DNA of 64,000 nucleotides from Seohaeicola zhoushanensis. GTDB taxonomy: Bacteria > Pseudomonadota > Alphaproteobacteria > Rhodobacterales > Rhodobacteraceae. The position numbers were made by a program, and so were the translations under genes. The stretch spans positions 1 to 64,000 of the forward strand of contig NZ_BNCJ01000004.1 of the NCBI RefSeq assembly GCF_014656415.1, in the 5' to 3' direction. The notes beneath the pieces were generated by a model, which searched no databases, was not told where the DNA came from, and saw only the letters and a program-made list of their open reading frames with translations. Positions 33,354 to 42,096 of the stretch are shown piece after piece (position 1 is the stretch's first letter; the number at the start of each line of letters is the position of its first letter).

Positions 33354-35939
33354 TCAGCCCGCCCGCGGGGCGTCGGACGCCAGCGCGCGCTCGAAAGCCG
33401 AGGACAGCGTGTCGCTGGCAAAGGGCTTCTGCACGATCACGCAGGGCGGGTAACTCTCGACCAGCGCGGCGGCCTCGCCATAGCCGGTGGCCAGCACGAA
33501 GGGCACGCCGATCTCCGCCAGCCGTTCCGCCACGGGCACCGACTGTTCCGAGCCGAGATTGACGTCGAGCAGGGCAAAGTCGAACCTGCGCTGCTCGATC
33601 ATCTTGAGCGCCTCACCGACCGACGAGCTGATATGCACGTTCGAGGCCCCGAGTTCCTTCAGCGTATCCGCCGCGTCGAGCGCGATGATCAGCGAATCCT
33701 CCAGGACGAGGCCTTCGCCCGAAACGGCCGTGGTAGGCCGCGCCGCGTTTGCAGGCATATCCGAGGAGGGGGTGGCGGTGTTCATGTCTGTCTCCGGCTC
33801 TTCGTCGCGCGTCGCAAGTGGGGCCGGCACGACGAAGCGCGCTTCGACCCCGCTGACCTTGTAGTCGATCGATGCCGAGCCGCGAAGCTCGTGCGGGATC
33901 GACCGCTCGATGATGGTGGTGCCAAAGCCGCGCCGCTGCGGCGGGGCGACCGGCGGGCCGCCACGCTCCTTCCAGTCGATGGTCAGGGCACCCTGCGCGT
34001 CGAAGGACAGCTCGATATCGACCCGGCCCGCCTTGTCGCAAAGCGCGCCGTATTTGATCGAGTTCGTCGCCATCTCGTGCAGCACCAGCGCCAGCGCCGT
34101 GTAGGCAGTCGGCAGGATCCGGGCGTCCGGCCCCTTGATGGTGACGCGCTGCGCCTTGGCATCGGCGTAGGCCTCGAACTCCAGAAGGATCAGCTGGCGC
34201 AGCGAGGCCGGTTCCCAGCTGTCACGGGTCAGCTGGTCATGCGCCTGGGCCAGCGAATAGATGCGCCCGTCGAGGCTGTCGGTGAATTCGGCCAGCGAGG
34301 TGGCGCCGACCTTGGACTGGGCCACCAGCCCGCGCATCAGGTTCAGGATGTTGCGCACCCGGTGGTTCAGCTCGGATATCAGCAACTGCTGCTGTTCCGT
34401 GGCGCGCTTGCGTTCCAGCGTCTGTGCCTCGGCCACCTTCAGGACGACCTCGAGCAGCAGGGTGCGGAAGGTGCCGGCGGCATGCAGCGCGTAGTCCGAC
34501 CAGGGCGCGCAGTGGCCGACAACCATCTCGCGCCAGACCTCGAAGCTTTGCCGCGGCGTGAGCCGGATGCCGTTCGGCCCGACCTTGACGGGTTTGCTCG
34601 GGTCGCCCGCCCAATCCATCACCGCCTCGATCTCGCGGCGGAAGAACATGACGAAATCGCTGCCACCACGTGAGACCGGCAGGATCAGCGCGCCCGCGCT
34701 GGTCTTGGCGTAGTCCGACGCGCCTTCCAGCCGGCTCGCCAGGCTCCCGATCGCGACCACGTCGCCGGTCTCGCCAACCGGCGCGGCCAGCGTATCGGCC
34801 AGCGCGCGGATAGCACCCTCGGGCGGGGTGTCGCCGCGCGTGGCGATCTTCCCAGCCCAGAGCAGCGCCATGCCGTCATGCGGGATCAGCCCCTGGATAC
34901 CATCGGACATCGCCAGCAGCGGCCCGGACAGATCTTGCCCGTCGACGACCTGCGACATGAGGCGGTTCTGCAGGCGGCTGGTGTCCTCGCTCGCCTTGCG
35001 GCGCACCGATTCCTCGTAGCGACCCAACTCGTAGGAAAACAGGTGCCCGAACATCTCGACCGCGGTGCGGCGTTCGTAGTCGATGTAATGCGGCCCGTCG
35101 TGGTGGCAGGCGAAAAGCCCCCAAAGCTCGCCGTCCTTCATGATCGACACCGACATCGAGGCGCCGACACCCATGTTCGACAGGTATTCGAGATGAATGG
35201 GTGACACCGCGCGTGTGACCGCCATCGACAGGTCGAGCTCTTCCTCGCCCGGCCCCGGTTCCGGCAGGATGCGCGCCCCGGTATCCGAGACGTCGGCGAT
35301 CAGCCGCAGCAGCGAGCGCTTGTAGAGCGCGCGCGCCTGCACCGGGATGTCACTCGCCGGGAAGTGCTGGCCGAGATAGCGGCGCTTGCCGTCGGCCCGG
35401 TCCTCGGCGATCACCTTGCCCGAGCCGTCGCGCTCGAAGCGGTAGACCATCACGCTGTCGAAATGCGACAGCGCCCGCAGGCTGCGGGCGGCGTCGGCCG
35501 CCAGCGACTCGAAACTGTCGCGGAAGCGGATGCGGCGGATCAGCGGGTGCACCTCGGCCATCACGTCGACCTCGACGGCGCGGCCCTTCGGTTCGAGTTC
35601 GACCAGCAGCCGGCGCCCCGACTGGTGGATCGACACGTCGAACGGCCCGAGCGCCTCGCGCACCTTCAGCCCGAATAGGCGCACGGCGTTGTCGCTGCTC
35701 TCGACCGCGCCCATGCTGCTGCGTATACGTTTCAGTGCTTCCGCGTCGATCAGCGTCGATACCGGCTGCCCGATGGCCGAGGCTGCATCCGAACCAAGGA
35801 TGCTATCCAGATTGGCCGAGGCGTTCAGCACGGTCCAGTCCGGCCCGAGGGCCAGCAGTGCGCCATAGGATTGCACCCGGCCCAGCCGGTGGATCGGCTC
35901 GCGGTCGCAGTTGGTGAGGTCGACTTTCGGTTCAGCCAT
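33354..35939 (-). CDS. bphP: Bacteriophytochrome with HWE histidine kinase and fused receiver domain
   Basis: Red/far-red photoreceptor of 861 residues. The biliverdin-binding cysteine is C11 (LTNCDREPIH), followed by PAS, GAF with PASDIP loop (FPASDIPVQAR), and PHY domains (to about 500). The kinase is of the HWE type: phospho-acceptor ELNHRVRN, N-box HEMATNSIKYGAL and the WKE of DWKERGGPP. A C-terminal receiver domain carries the phospho-acceptor aspartate in FALLDVNLG and the KPF lysine. I use ATG 35939, which overlaps the bphO stop by 8 bases, so chromophore synthesis and apoprotein are coupled. No output domain is present; it must signal to another protein. Confidence 0.95.
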   Translation of the reverse strand: MAEPKVDLTNCDREPIHRLGRVQSYGALLALGPDWTVLNASANLDSILGSDAASAIGQPVSTLIDAEALKRIRSSMGAVESSDNAVRLFGLKVREALGPFDVSIHQSGRRLLVELEPKGRAVEVDVMAEVHPLIRRIRFRDSFESLAADAARSLRALSHFDSVMVYRFERDGSGKVIAEDRADGKRRYLGQHFPASDIPVQARALYKRSLLRLIADVSDTGARILPEPGPGEEELDLSMAVTRAVSPIHLEYLSNMGVGASMSVSIMKDGELWGLFACHHDGPHYIDYERRTAVEMFGHLFSYELGRYEESVRRKASEDTSRLQNRLMSQVVDGQDLSGPLLAMSDGIQGLIPHDGMALLWAGKIATRGDTPPEGAIRALADTLAAPVGETGDVVAIGSLASRLEGASDYAKTSAGALILPVSRGGSDFVMFFRREIEAVMDWAGDPSKPVKVGPNGIRLTPRQSFEVWREMVVGHCAPWSDYALHAAGTFRTLLLEVVLKVAEAQTLERKRATEQQQLLISELNHRVRNILNLMRGLVAQSKVGATSLAEFTDSLDGRIYSLAQAHDQLTRDSWEPASLRQLILLEFEAYADAKAQRVTIKGPDARILPTAYTALALVLHEMATNSIKYGALCDKAGRVDIELSFDAQGALTIDWKERGGPPVAPPQRRGFGTTIIERSIPHELRGSASIDYKVSGVEARFVVPAPLATRDEEPETDMNTATPSSDMPANAARPTTAVSGEGLVLEDSLIIALDAADTLKELGASNVHISSSVGEALKMIEQRRFDFALLDVNLGSEQSVPVAERLAEIGVPFVLATGYGEAAALVESYPPCVIVQKPFASDTLSSAFERALASDAPRAG

Positions 35940-36489
35940 AAGCTCGTGTGCCTTCTTGCCGGGCGGTTGTGGCTGCATCTTCGAAACAGCGATAGGCGTG
36001 GCGGACATCCGCGACGAGTTGCTCTGCGCGCGGGCTCTCCTGCGGGATGGCGTCCAGCGCCGCGCAGATCTCGTGCCATCCGCTCTCGGCCTTGCCGGCG
36101 GCGAAGAAGGCGGGCATCGGATCGACCCCCGCCTCGGTCAGCCGCCGCCGCAGGACCGCCGCCCCAAGGCGCGAGCCGGCGGTGACATAGGCAACCGCCA
36201 GCGGGTCGAGCGGGCGGGCAGGGGGCAAGGCGCCACCCGCCGCGCCATCGGCGCTCAGGGCAGCGAGGACGTCCGACAGGAACGGCGAGGGATGTGCCGC
36301 GATGCTGCGTTCGAGGGCATCGAAGGCGAGCCATTGGGCGCGAAGGAACTGCGGCAGGTGGCGGTGCGGCGCATCCAGCAGGTCGCCGAAGGCCCGCTCG
36401 GTGGCCTCGTGGTCTTCCCGGGTGGCATCGCGCAGGGCAAGGCGAAAGCCCTTGGTGCCCTGGTGCTGGAGAGGGGAGTTGGGCGTCAC
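35932..36489 (-). CDS. bphO: Biliverdin-producing heme oxygenase (BphO)
   Basis: Heme oxygenase of 185 residues that would supply biliverdin IX-alpha to the bacteriophytochrome. Proximal heme ligand H27 lies in TREDHEATERAF, and the distal-helix region AYVTAGSRLGAAVL is typical of BphO-type enzymes. Start codon is GTG. It is directly upstream of and overlapping bphP, a common pairing. Confidence 0.92.
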   Translation of the reverse strand: MTPNSPLQHQGTKGFRLALRDATREDHEATERAFGDLLDAPHRHLPQFLRAQWLAFDALERSIAAHPSPFLSDVLAALSADGAAGGALPPARPLDPLAVAYVTAGSRLGAAVLRRRLTEAGVDPMPAFFAAGKAESGWHEICAALDAIPQESPRAEQLVADVRHAYRCFEDAATTARQEGTRAYG

Positions 36490-36892
36490 GAAACCGTCCT
36501 AACGACCTGTCGGCCGGAACGCGGATCTGCCGTGATGGATGCGGTTTCGCCTGCCGGGGTGCGCCTGCTTCTGGCGTTCTTGCTGCCTGCGCCCGGATGG
36601 CGGCAGGGTCCTGTCGTCTCACTCATGTTCAAAATCCAAGGTTCGCTCAGGTCCAAACGCCGGCAGGTGCAAGCCGGTTCCCGGAAATTCTCGAAATATT
36701 CCATCGGCTGCGGCGACCCTGTCATGCGCTAACATCCGGATGGCACGGAGACGCACGGTTTTTCCGCTGGTCAAGGAATTTTCTTTGCAGGAATATTTCG
36801 GGGAGGTCGTTTCCGGCCCGGACGTGGCCGGTCGCGAGGGCACAATGCCACCGCTGCAGCGGAAACGAGAAGAAACAAGGACCGCCTGAAGC
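36490..36892. other. Gene-free divergent region between bphO and the XRE-cupin gene
   Basis: About 400 bases without a supportable gene. It should carry the bphO promoter (minus) and the regulator's promoter (plus). It contains CGAAATATTCC (36692-36702) and its exact inverse GGAATATTTCG (36790-36800), plus an AT-rich stretch around 36770-36800. Confidence 0.6.
36790..36800 (+). promoter_or_regulatory. GGAATATTTCG operator candidate (inverse copy at 36692-36702)
   Basis: An 11-base motif occurs twice in opposite orientation 88 bases apart upstream of the XRE-cupin gene. Related GGAAAATTT (minus strand, about 37630-37640) appears upstream of mgsA. The regulator may bind it in both promoters. 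Confidence 0.3.
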
Positions 36893-37549
36893 ATGAAGAC
36901 CGACTCGAAGCCCGCCGGCAAGGATGGCAAATCGCTGAACCAGAACCCCCACGCGGTGAAGGAGGTGCGCGAGAAGAACCTCGAAGTCGCCATTGGCCGG
37001 CAGGTCCGCGAGCTGCGCAAGCGGCAGCGGATGACCGGGGCCGACCTTGCCGCCCGTACCGGCCTGTCGGTGGGTATGCTCTCCAAGATCGAGAACGGCG
37101 TGATCTCGCCTTCGCTCAACACCATCTCGGCGCTGGCCGATGCGCTGCGGGTGCCGCTGGTACAGCTCTTCTCGGGCTATGACGAGGGCAAGGGCTGCAT
37201 GCACGTCAAGGCCGGCGGCGGCGTCGAGATCGAGCGCGAAGGCACCCGCGCGGGGCACCAGTATCACCTGCTCGGCCATATCGGGGCCAACAACTCGGGC
37301 GTGGTGGTCGAACCCTACCTGATCGTGCTGAACAGCCAGAGCGACCGTTTCCCCACCTTCCAGCACGAGGGGATCGAGGTACTCTACATGCTCGACGGCG
37401 AGATGACCTACCGGCATGGCGACCAGCTATACCAGATGGAACCGGGCGACTCGCTGATCTTCGATTCCGACGCGCCGCACGGGCCAGAGGGGCTGACCAC
37501 CCTGCCGATCCGCTTTCTTTCGATCATCACCTACCCCCAGCAGCGGTGA
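36893..37549 (+). CDS. XRE-family transcriptional regulator with cupin domain
   Basis: 218 residues: an N-terminal tail, a helix-turn-helix (about 34-92, RQRMTGADLAARTGLSVGML, then KIENGVISPSLNT) and a C-terminal cupin (about 140-216, with EGIEVLYMLDGEM and PGDSLIFDSDAPHGPEG). This SutR/PuuR-like architecture typically senses small nitrogen compounds. It lies 149 bases upstream of mgsABC-gmaS on the same strand and is the obvious candidate regulator. Confidence 0.9.
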   Translation: MKTDSKPAGKDGKSLNQNPHAVKEVREKNLEVAIGRQVRELRKRQRMTGADLAARTGLSVGMLSKIENGVISPSLNTISALADALRVPLVQLFSGYDEGKGCMHVKAGGGVEIEREGTRAGHQYHLLGHIGANNSGVVVEPYLIVLNSQSDRFPTFQHEGIEVLYMLDGEMTYRHGDQLYQMEPGDSLIFDSDAPHGPEGLTTLPIRFLSIITYPQQR

Positions 37550-37559
37550 TGTGCACAGT

Positions 37560-37698
37560 TTTTGAACAATGATCTTTCTCGACGGGAAAAAATATTGACC
37601 TTGAGTGCGTGACTTTCTTGTGGAGACAAAAATTTTCCTGCTAATCAGATTCGCAGCGGGCCGGACGTTGGCCCATGCGAAGCTGATGGAGGGAATTC
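37560..37698 (+). promoter_or_regulatory. Promoter region of the mgs operon
   Basis: AT-rich for this genome. TTGACC (about 37596) and TTGTGG...TAATCA (about 37619-37648, 18-base spacer) are possible promoter elements. GGAGGG sits 5 bases before the mgsA start. I cannot pick the start site. Confidence 0.35.
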
Positions 37699-38586
37699 AT
37701 GTGCGGCATCGTTGGCCTTTTCCTGAAGAAGGAGGCCCTGCGCCCGAGACTGGGCGATATGCTGACCGACATGCTCATCACGATGACGGATCGCGGTCCG
37801 GACAGTGCGGGCATCGCGATCTACGGTGAGGAAAGCGGCAAGCTGAAGATCACCGTGCAGTCGGACACCCCGGCCGCCGATTTCGCCGGGCTCGACCTGG
37901 CGCTGGGCGAGGCGCTGGGCGCGCCGGTGGCGATGCGGGTGGTCGACACCCACGCGGTGCTGAACGTGCCGCTCGACGCCGAGGCCCCGGCGCTCGCCTT
38001 CCTCGACAAGCGCGGCGTCCGGGTGATGGGCGTCGGCGAAAGCATGGAGATCTTCAAGGAGGTCGGCCTGCCCAAGGACGTGGCCGCCCGCTTCGGCATC
38101 CGCGCGATGGGTGGCAGCCATGGGATCGGCCACACCCGCATGGCTACCGAAAGCGCGGTGACGACGCTGGGCGCGCACCCCTTCTCGACGGCGGGGGACC
38201 AGTGCCTGGTCCACAACGGCTCGCTCTCGAACCACAACGACATGCGCCGCCGGCTGGCCCGCAAGGGCATCTACACCAAGACCGAGAACGACACCGAGGT
38301 CGGCGCCGCCTATATCTCCAGCCGCATCGCCGAGGGCGCGACCCTGGGCGAGGCGCTGGAAGGCACGTTGAAGGATCTCGACGGGTTCTTCACCTTCGTC
38401 ACCGGCACCAAGACCGGTTTCGGCGTGGTGCGCGACCCGGTCGCCTGCAAGCCCGCGGTGATGGCCGAGACCGACGACTATGTCGCCTTCGCCAGCGAAT
38501 ACCGTGCCTTCGCCGATCTTCCGGGCATCGAGACCGCCCGCGTCTGGGAACCCGAACCCGCCACCGTCTATTTCTGGGAACGCTGA
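37699..38586 (+). CDS. mgsA: N-methylglutamate synthase subunit A (class II glutamine amidotransferase, GlxB-like)
   Basis: 295-residue Ntn-type amidotransferase domain homologous to the N-terminal part of glutamate synthase. The catalytic cysteine is C2 (MCGIVGLF) exposed after Met removal; DRGPDSAG, HTRMATES and VHNGSLSNHNDMR form the glutamine pocket. In the N-methylglutamate pathway it would release methylamine from gamma-glutamylmethylamide and pass it to the synthase subunit. First gene of mgsABC-gmaS with a strong GGAGGG site. An alternative is a glutamate-synthase-like GlxBCD, but linkage to gmaS and mgdABCD favours Mgs. Confidence 0.88.
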   Translation: MCGIVGLFLKKEALRPRLGDMLTDMLITMTDRGPDSAGIAIYGEESGKLKITVQSDTPAADFAGLDLALGEALGAPVAMRVVDTHAVLNVPLDAEAPALAFLDKRGVRVMGVGESMEIFKEVGLPKDVAARFGIRAMGGSHGIGHTRMATESAVTTLGAHPFSTAGDQCLVHNGSLSNHNDMRRRLARKGIYTKTENDTEVGAAYISSRIAEGATLGEALEGTLKDLDGFFTFVTGTKTGFGVVRDPVACKPAVMAETDDYVAFASEYRAFADLPGIETARVWEPEPATVYFWER

Positions 38587-38588
38587 TC

Positions 38589-39272
38589 ATGCAGGTGCTC
38601 GATCTGTCCAAAACCGACCTGCGCGAGGTCAACGCCACCCTTCAGGCGCAGCGCGCGGATACCAACCAGACCGAATGGGTCATCGAGAACCCGCGCGGCA
38701 GCCATGCCGTCGCCGTCGGCCTCGACGCGCCGATCTCGGTCACCGTCAAGGGCTCGACCGGCTATTACTGCGCCGGGATGAACAAGCTCGCCACCATCCA
38801 TGTCGAGGGCTCGGCAGGGCCGGGCGTGGCCGAGAACATGATGTCGGGCACCGTCATCGTCGAAGGCGACGCCAGCCAGTATGCCGGCGCGACCGGCCGG
38901 GGCGGGCTGCTCAACATCAAGGGCAACGCCAGCTCGCGCTGCGGGATCTCGATGAAGGGCATCGACATCGTGGTGCATGGCAGCATCGGCCACATGTCGG
39001 CCTTCATGGCGCAGAAGGGCAACCTTGTCGTGCTGGGCGATGCCGGCGACGCGCTGGGCGACAGCCTCTACGAGGCGCGCCTCTTCGTGCGCGGGACGGT
39101 CAAGTCGCTGGGCGCGGACTGCATCGAGAAGGAGATGCGGCACGAGCACCTGGCGCTTTTGGCCGAGCTGCTGGAGCGCACCGGCGCCGACGCGAAACCC
39201 GAGGAGTTCCGCCGCTATGGCTCGGCGCGCAAGCTCTACAATTTCAACATCGACCACGCCGACGCGTATTGA
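38589..39272 (+). CDS. mgsB: N-methylglutamate synthase subunit B (GltB C-terminal/GXGXG domain, GlxC-like)
   Basis: 227 residues corresponding to the right-handed beta-helix (GXGXG) domain of glutamate synthase: repeated short beta units such as VKGSTGYYCAGMNK, VEGSAGPGVAENMM, VEGDASQYAGATGRGG and IKGNASSRCGISMKG. It has a structural, subunit-bridging role in the MgsABC complex. Starts 2 bases after mgsA. Confidence 0.88.
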   Translation: MQVLDLSKTDLREVNATLQAQRADTNQTEWVIENPRGSHAVAVGLDAPISVTVKGSTGYYCAGMNKLATIHVEGSAGPGVAENMMSGTVIVEGDASQYAGATGRGGLLNIKGNASSRCGISMKGIDIVVHGSIGHMSAFMAQKGNLVVLGDAGDALGDSLYEARLFVRGTVKSLGADCIEKEMRHEHLALLAELLERTGADAKPEEFRRYGSARKLYNFNIDHADAY

Positions 39273-39282
39273 GAGGCCGGAC

Positions 39283-40608
39283 ATGGATAAGACACCGCAG
39301 ACACTCCCGCGCCAGTCCTGGACCTTCTCGAACGAGGTCAACTCCGAGATCCGCCGCGCCGCGGCGACCGGCATCTACGACATCCGCGGCGGCGGGGCCA
39401 AGCGGCGGGTGCCGCATTTCGACGACCTGCTCTTCCTCGGCGCCTCGATCAGCCGCTACCCGCTCGAAGGTTACCGCGAACGCTGCGACACCTCGGTGGT
39501 GCTGGGCACGCGCTTTGCCAAGAAGCCGATCGAGCTGAAGATCCCGGTGACCATCGCCGGCATGTCCTTCGGCGCGCTCTCGGCCCATGCCAAGGAGGCG
39601 CTGGGGCGCGGTGCGACGCTGGCGGGCACATCGACCACCACCGGCGACGGCGGCATGACCAACGAGGAGCGCGGCCATTCCGAAAAGCTGGTCTACCAGT
39701 ATCTGCCCAGCCGCTACGGCATGAACCCCGACGACCTGCGCCGTGCCGACGCCATCGAGGTGGTGGTGGGGCAGGGCGCCAAGCCGGGCGGCGGCGGGAT
39801 GCTGCTGGGCCAGAAGATCACCGAGCGCGTCGCCGGGATGCGCGACCTGCCCATCGGCATCGACCAGCGGTCGGCCTGCCGGCACCCCGACTGGACCGGG
39901 CCCGACGATCTGGAAATCAAGATCCTCGAACTGCGCGAGATCACCGGCTGGGAAAAGCCGATCTACGTCAAGATCGGCGGCGCGCGGCCCTATTACGACA
40001 CCGCGCTGGCGGTGAAGGCCGGGGCCGACGTGGTGGTGCTCGACGGGATGCAGGGCGGCACCGCCGCCACGCAGGACGTCTTCATCGAGAACGTCGGCCA
40101 GCCGACGCTGGCCTGCATCCGCCCCGCCGTGCAGGCGTTGCATGATCTGGGCATGCACCGCGAGGTGCAGCTGGTCGTCTCGGGCGGGATCCGCTCGGGC
40201 GCGGACATGGCCAAGGCGCTGGCGCTGGGCGCCGACGCGGTCGCCATCGGCACCGCCGCGCTGGTCGCGCTGGGCGACAATGACCCGAAGTGGGAAGAGG
40301 AATACCGCAAGCTCGGCACCACGACCGGCGCCTATGACGACTGGCACGAGGGGCGCGACCCGGCGGGGATCACCACCCAGGACCCCGAGCTGATGAAGCG
40401 GCTCGACCCGGTCGCGGCGGGGCGGCGGCTGCGCAACTACCTCAACGTGATGACGCTGGAATGCCAGACCATCGCGCGGGCCTGCGGCAAGAGCCACGTC
40501 CACAACCTCGAACCCGAGGACCTCTGCGCGCTGACCATGGAGGCCGCAGCCATGGCGCGGGTGCCGCTGGCCGGCACCGACTGGTGGCCGGGCAAGCCGG
40601 GCTTTTGA
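39283..40608 (+). CDS. mgsC: N-methylglutamate synthase subunit C (FMN-binding glutamate-synthase-like, GlxD-like)
   Basis: 441 residues equal to the FMN/central domain of glutamate synthase. The TIM-barrel phosphate-binding elements are clear (VSGGIRSGADMAKALALGAD, VVLDGMQGGTAATQ, GQGAKPGGGG). Cysteines in the C-terminal third (LECQTIARACGK, EDLCALT) could hold an iron-sulfur cluster. It would reduce the imine formed from 2-oxoglutarate and methylamine to N-methylglutamate. Follows mgsB by 10 bases. Confidence 0.88.
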   Translation: MDKTPQTLPRQSWTFSNEVNSEIRRAAATGIYDIRGGGAKRRVPHFDDLLFLGASISRYPLEGYRERCDTSVVLGTRFAKKPIELKIPVTIAGMSFGALSAHAKEALGRGATLAGTSTTTGDGGMTNEERGHSEKLVYQYLPSRYGMNPDDLRRADAIEVVVGQGAKPGGGGMLLGQKITERVAGMRDLPIGIDQRSACRHPDWTGPDDLEIKILELREITGWEKPIYVKIGGARPYYDTALAVKAGADVVVLDGMQGGTAATQDVFIENVGQPTLACIRPAVQALHDLGMHREVQLVVSGGIRSGADMAKALALGADAVAIGTAALVALGDNDPKWEEEYRKLGTTTGAYDDWHEGRDPAGITTQDPELMKRLDPVAAGRRLRNYLNVMTLECQTIARACGKSHVHNLEPEDLCALTMEAAAMARVPLAGTDWWPGKPGF

Positions 40609-40672
40609 CGACCATTCAGGGCGCGGGTCCAACGAGGCCCGCGCCAACCGGAACAGGGAAAGGATTACCAAG

Positions 40673-41977
40673 ATGACCGATCTGGCCGAGTTCGCGAAGA
40701 CGAACGGCGTCAAGTATTTCATGATCTCCTACACCGACCTCTTCGGCGGGCAGCGGGCCAAGCTGGTGCCGGCCCAGGCGATCGCCGACATGCAGGCCGA
40801 CGGCGCGGGCTTTGCCGGTTTCGCCACCTGGCTCGACCTGACGCCGGCGCACCCCGACATGCTGGCGGTGCCCGATCCCTCGGGCGTTATCCAGCTGCCC
40901 TGGAAGAAGGACGTGGCCTGGGTGCCGGGCATCTGCGTGATGGACGGCCAGCCGCTGGAACAGGCGCCGCGCAACGTGCTGGCAAGGCTGGTCAAGGAAG
41001 CCGACGCCGAAGGGCTGCGCGTCAAGACCGGGATCGAGGCCGAATTCTTCCTGCTCACCCCCGAGGGCGACCGGATCTCGGACCCCTACGACAGCGCCGA
41101 GAAGCCCTGCTATGACCAGCAGGCGGTGATGCGCCGCTATGACGTGATCGCCGAGATCTGCGACTACATGCTCGAACTCGGCTGGGGCCCCTACCAGAAC
41201 GACCACGAGGACGCCAACGGCCAGTTCGAGATGAACTGGGGCTTTGACGACGCGATGGTGACCGCCGACCGCCATTCATTCTTCAAGTTCATGGTGAAAT
41301 CGGTGGCCGAGAAGCACGGCCTGCGCGCCACCTTCATGCCCAAGCCGATCGAGGGCCTGACCGGCAACGGCTGCCACGCCCATATCTCGGTCTGGGACCG
41401 CGAGGGCAAGGTCAACGCCTTCGCCGACAAGACGAAGGAGCTGGGCCTTTCGGATCAGGGCCGCACCTTCCTCGGCGGCATCATGAAACACGCCGAGGCG
41501 CTGGCGGCGATCACCAACCCGACGGTGAACAGCTACAAGCGCATCAACGCCCCGCGCACCATCTCGGGCGCGACCTGGGCGCCGAACACCGTCACCTGGA
41601 CCGGCAACAACCGCACCCACATGGTACGTGTCCCCGGCCCCGGGCGGTTCGAACTGCGCCTGCCGGACGGGGCGGCCAACCCCTACCTGCTTCAGGCCGT
41701 CATCATCGCAGCGGGCCTCTCGGGCGTGCGCTGCAAGGCCGATCCGGGCAAGCGGTACGACATCGACATGTATGCCGAGGGCCACCTGGTCAAGGACGCG
41801 CCCAAGCTGCCGCTGAACCTGCTCGACGCCATCCGCAACTTCGACGCCGACGCCGAGTTGAAGGCGATGATGGGCACCGGCTTTGCCGCGTCCTACATCA
41901 AGATGAAACGGCAGGAATGGATGAGCTATGTCTCGCACTTCTCGCAGTGGGAGAAGGACAACACGCTCGACATATGA
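40673..41977 (+). CDS. gmaS: Gamma-glutamylmethylamide synthetase (type III glutamine-synthetase-like, GlnT)
   Basis: 434-residue ATP-dependent ligase that would join methylamine to glutamate, the entry step of the pathway. Glutamine-synthetase signatures are intact: metal/glutamate site GIEAEFFL, NGCHAHISVW, ATP region APRTISGATWAPN, and RVPGPGRFELRLPDGAANPY. The length and context (mgsABC upstream, mgdABCD downstream) support GmaS over assimilatory glutamine synthetase. AAAGGA precedes ATG 40673. Confidence 0.88.
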   Translation: MTDLAEFAKTNGVKYFMISYTDLFGGQRAKLVPAQAIADMQADGAGFAGFATWLDLTPAHPDMLAVPDPSGVIQLPWKKDVAWVPGICVMDGQPLEQAPRNVLARLVKEADAEGLRVKTGIEAEFFLLTPEGDRISDPYDSAEKPCYDQQAVMRRYDVIAEICDYMLELGWGPYQNDHEDANGQFEMNWGFDDAMVTADRHSFFKFMVKSVAEKHGLRATFMPKPIEGLTGNGCHAHISVWDREGKVNAFADKTKELGLSDQGRTFLGGIMKHAEALAAITNPTVNSYKRINAPRTISGATWAPNTVTWTGNNRTHMVRVPGPGRFELRLPDGAANPYLLQAVIIAAGLSGVRCKADPGKRYDIDMYAEGHLVKDAPKLPLNLLDAIRNFDADAELKAMMGTGFAASYIKMKRQEWMSYVSHFSQWEKDNTLDI

Positions 41978-42001
41978 CCGATCCTGCTCCGGTCGGGTCT
42001 T

Positions 42002-42019
42002 GGGGGGCTTCGGCCCCCC
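42002..42019 (+). terminator. GC hairpin after gmaS
   Basis: A 7-bp perfect stem GGGGGGC/GCCCCCC with a TTCG tetraloop lies 25 bases past the gmaS stop, between convergent genes. The T tract is short, but the stem and loop are very stable. Confidence 0.65.
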
Positions 42020-42096
42020 GTTGCATGGGGCGGGTGGGGTGGGTGGCGCGAAGGTGCGGGGTGCGATGATCGCGGGAACCCAATACAGACGGTCGT

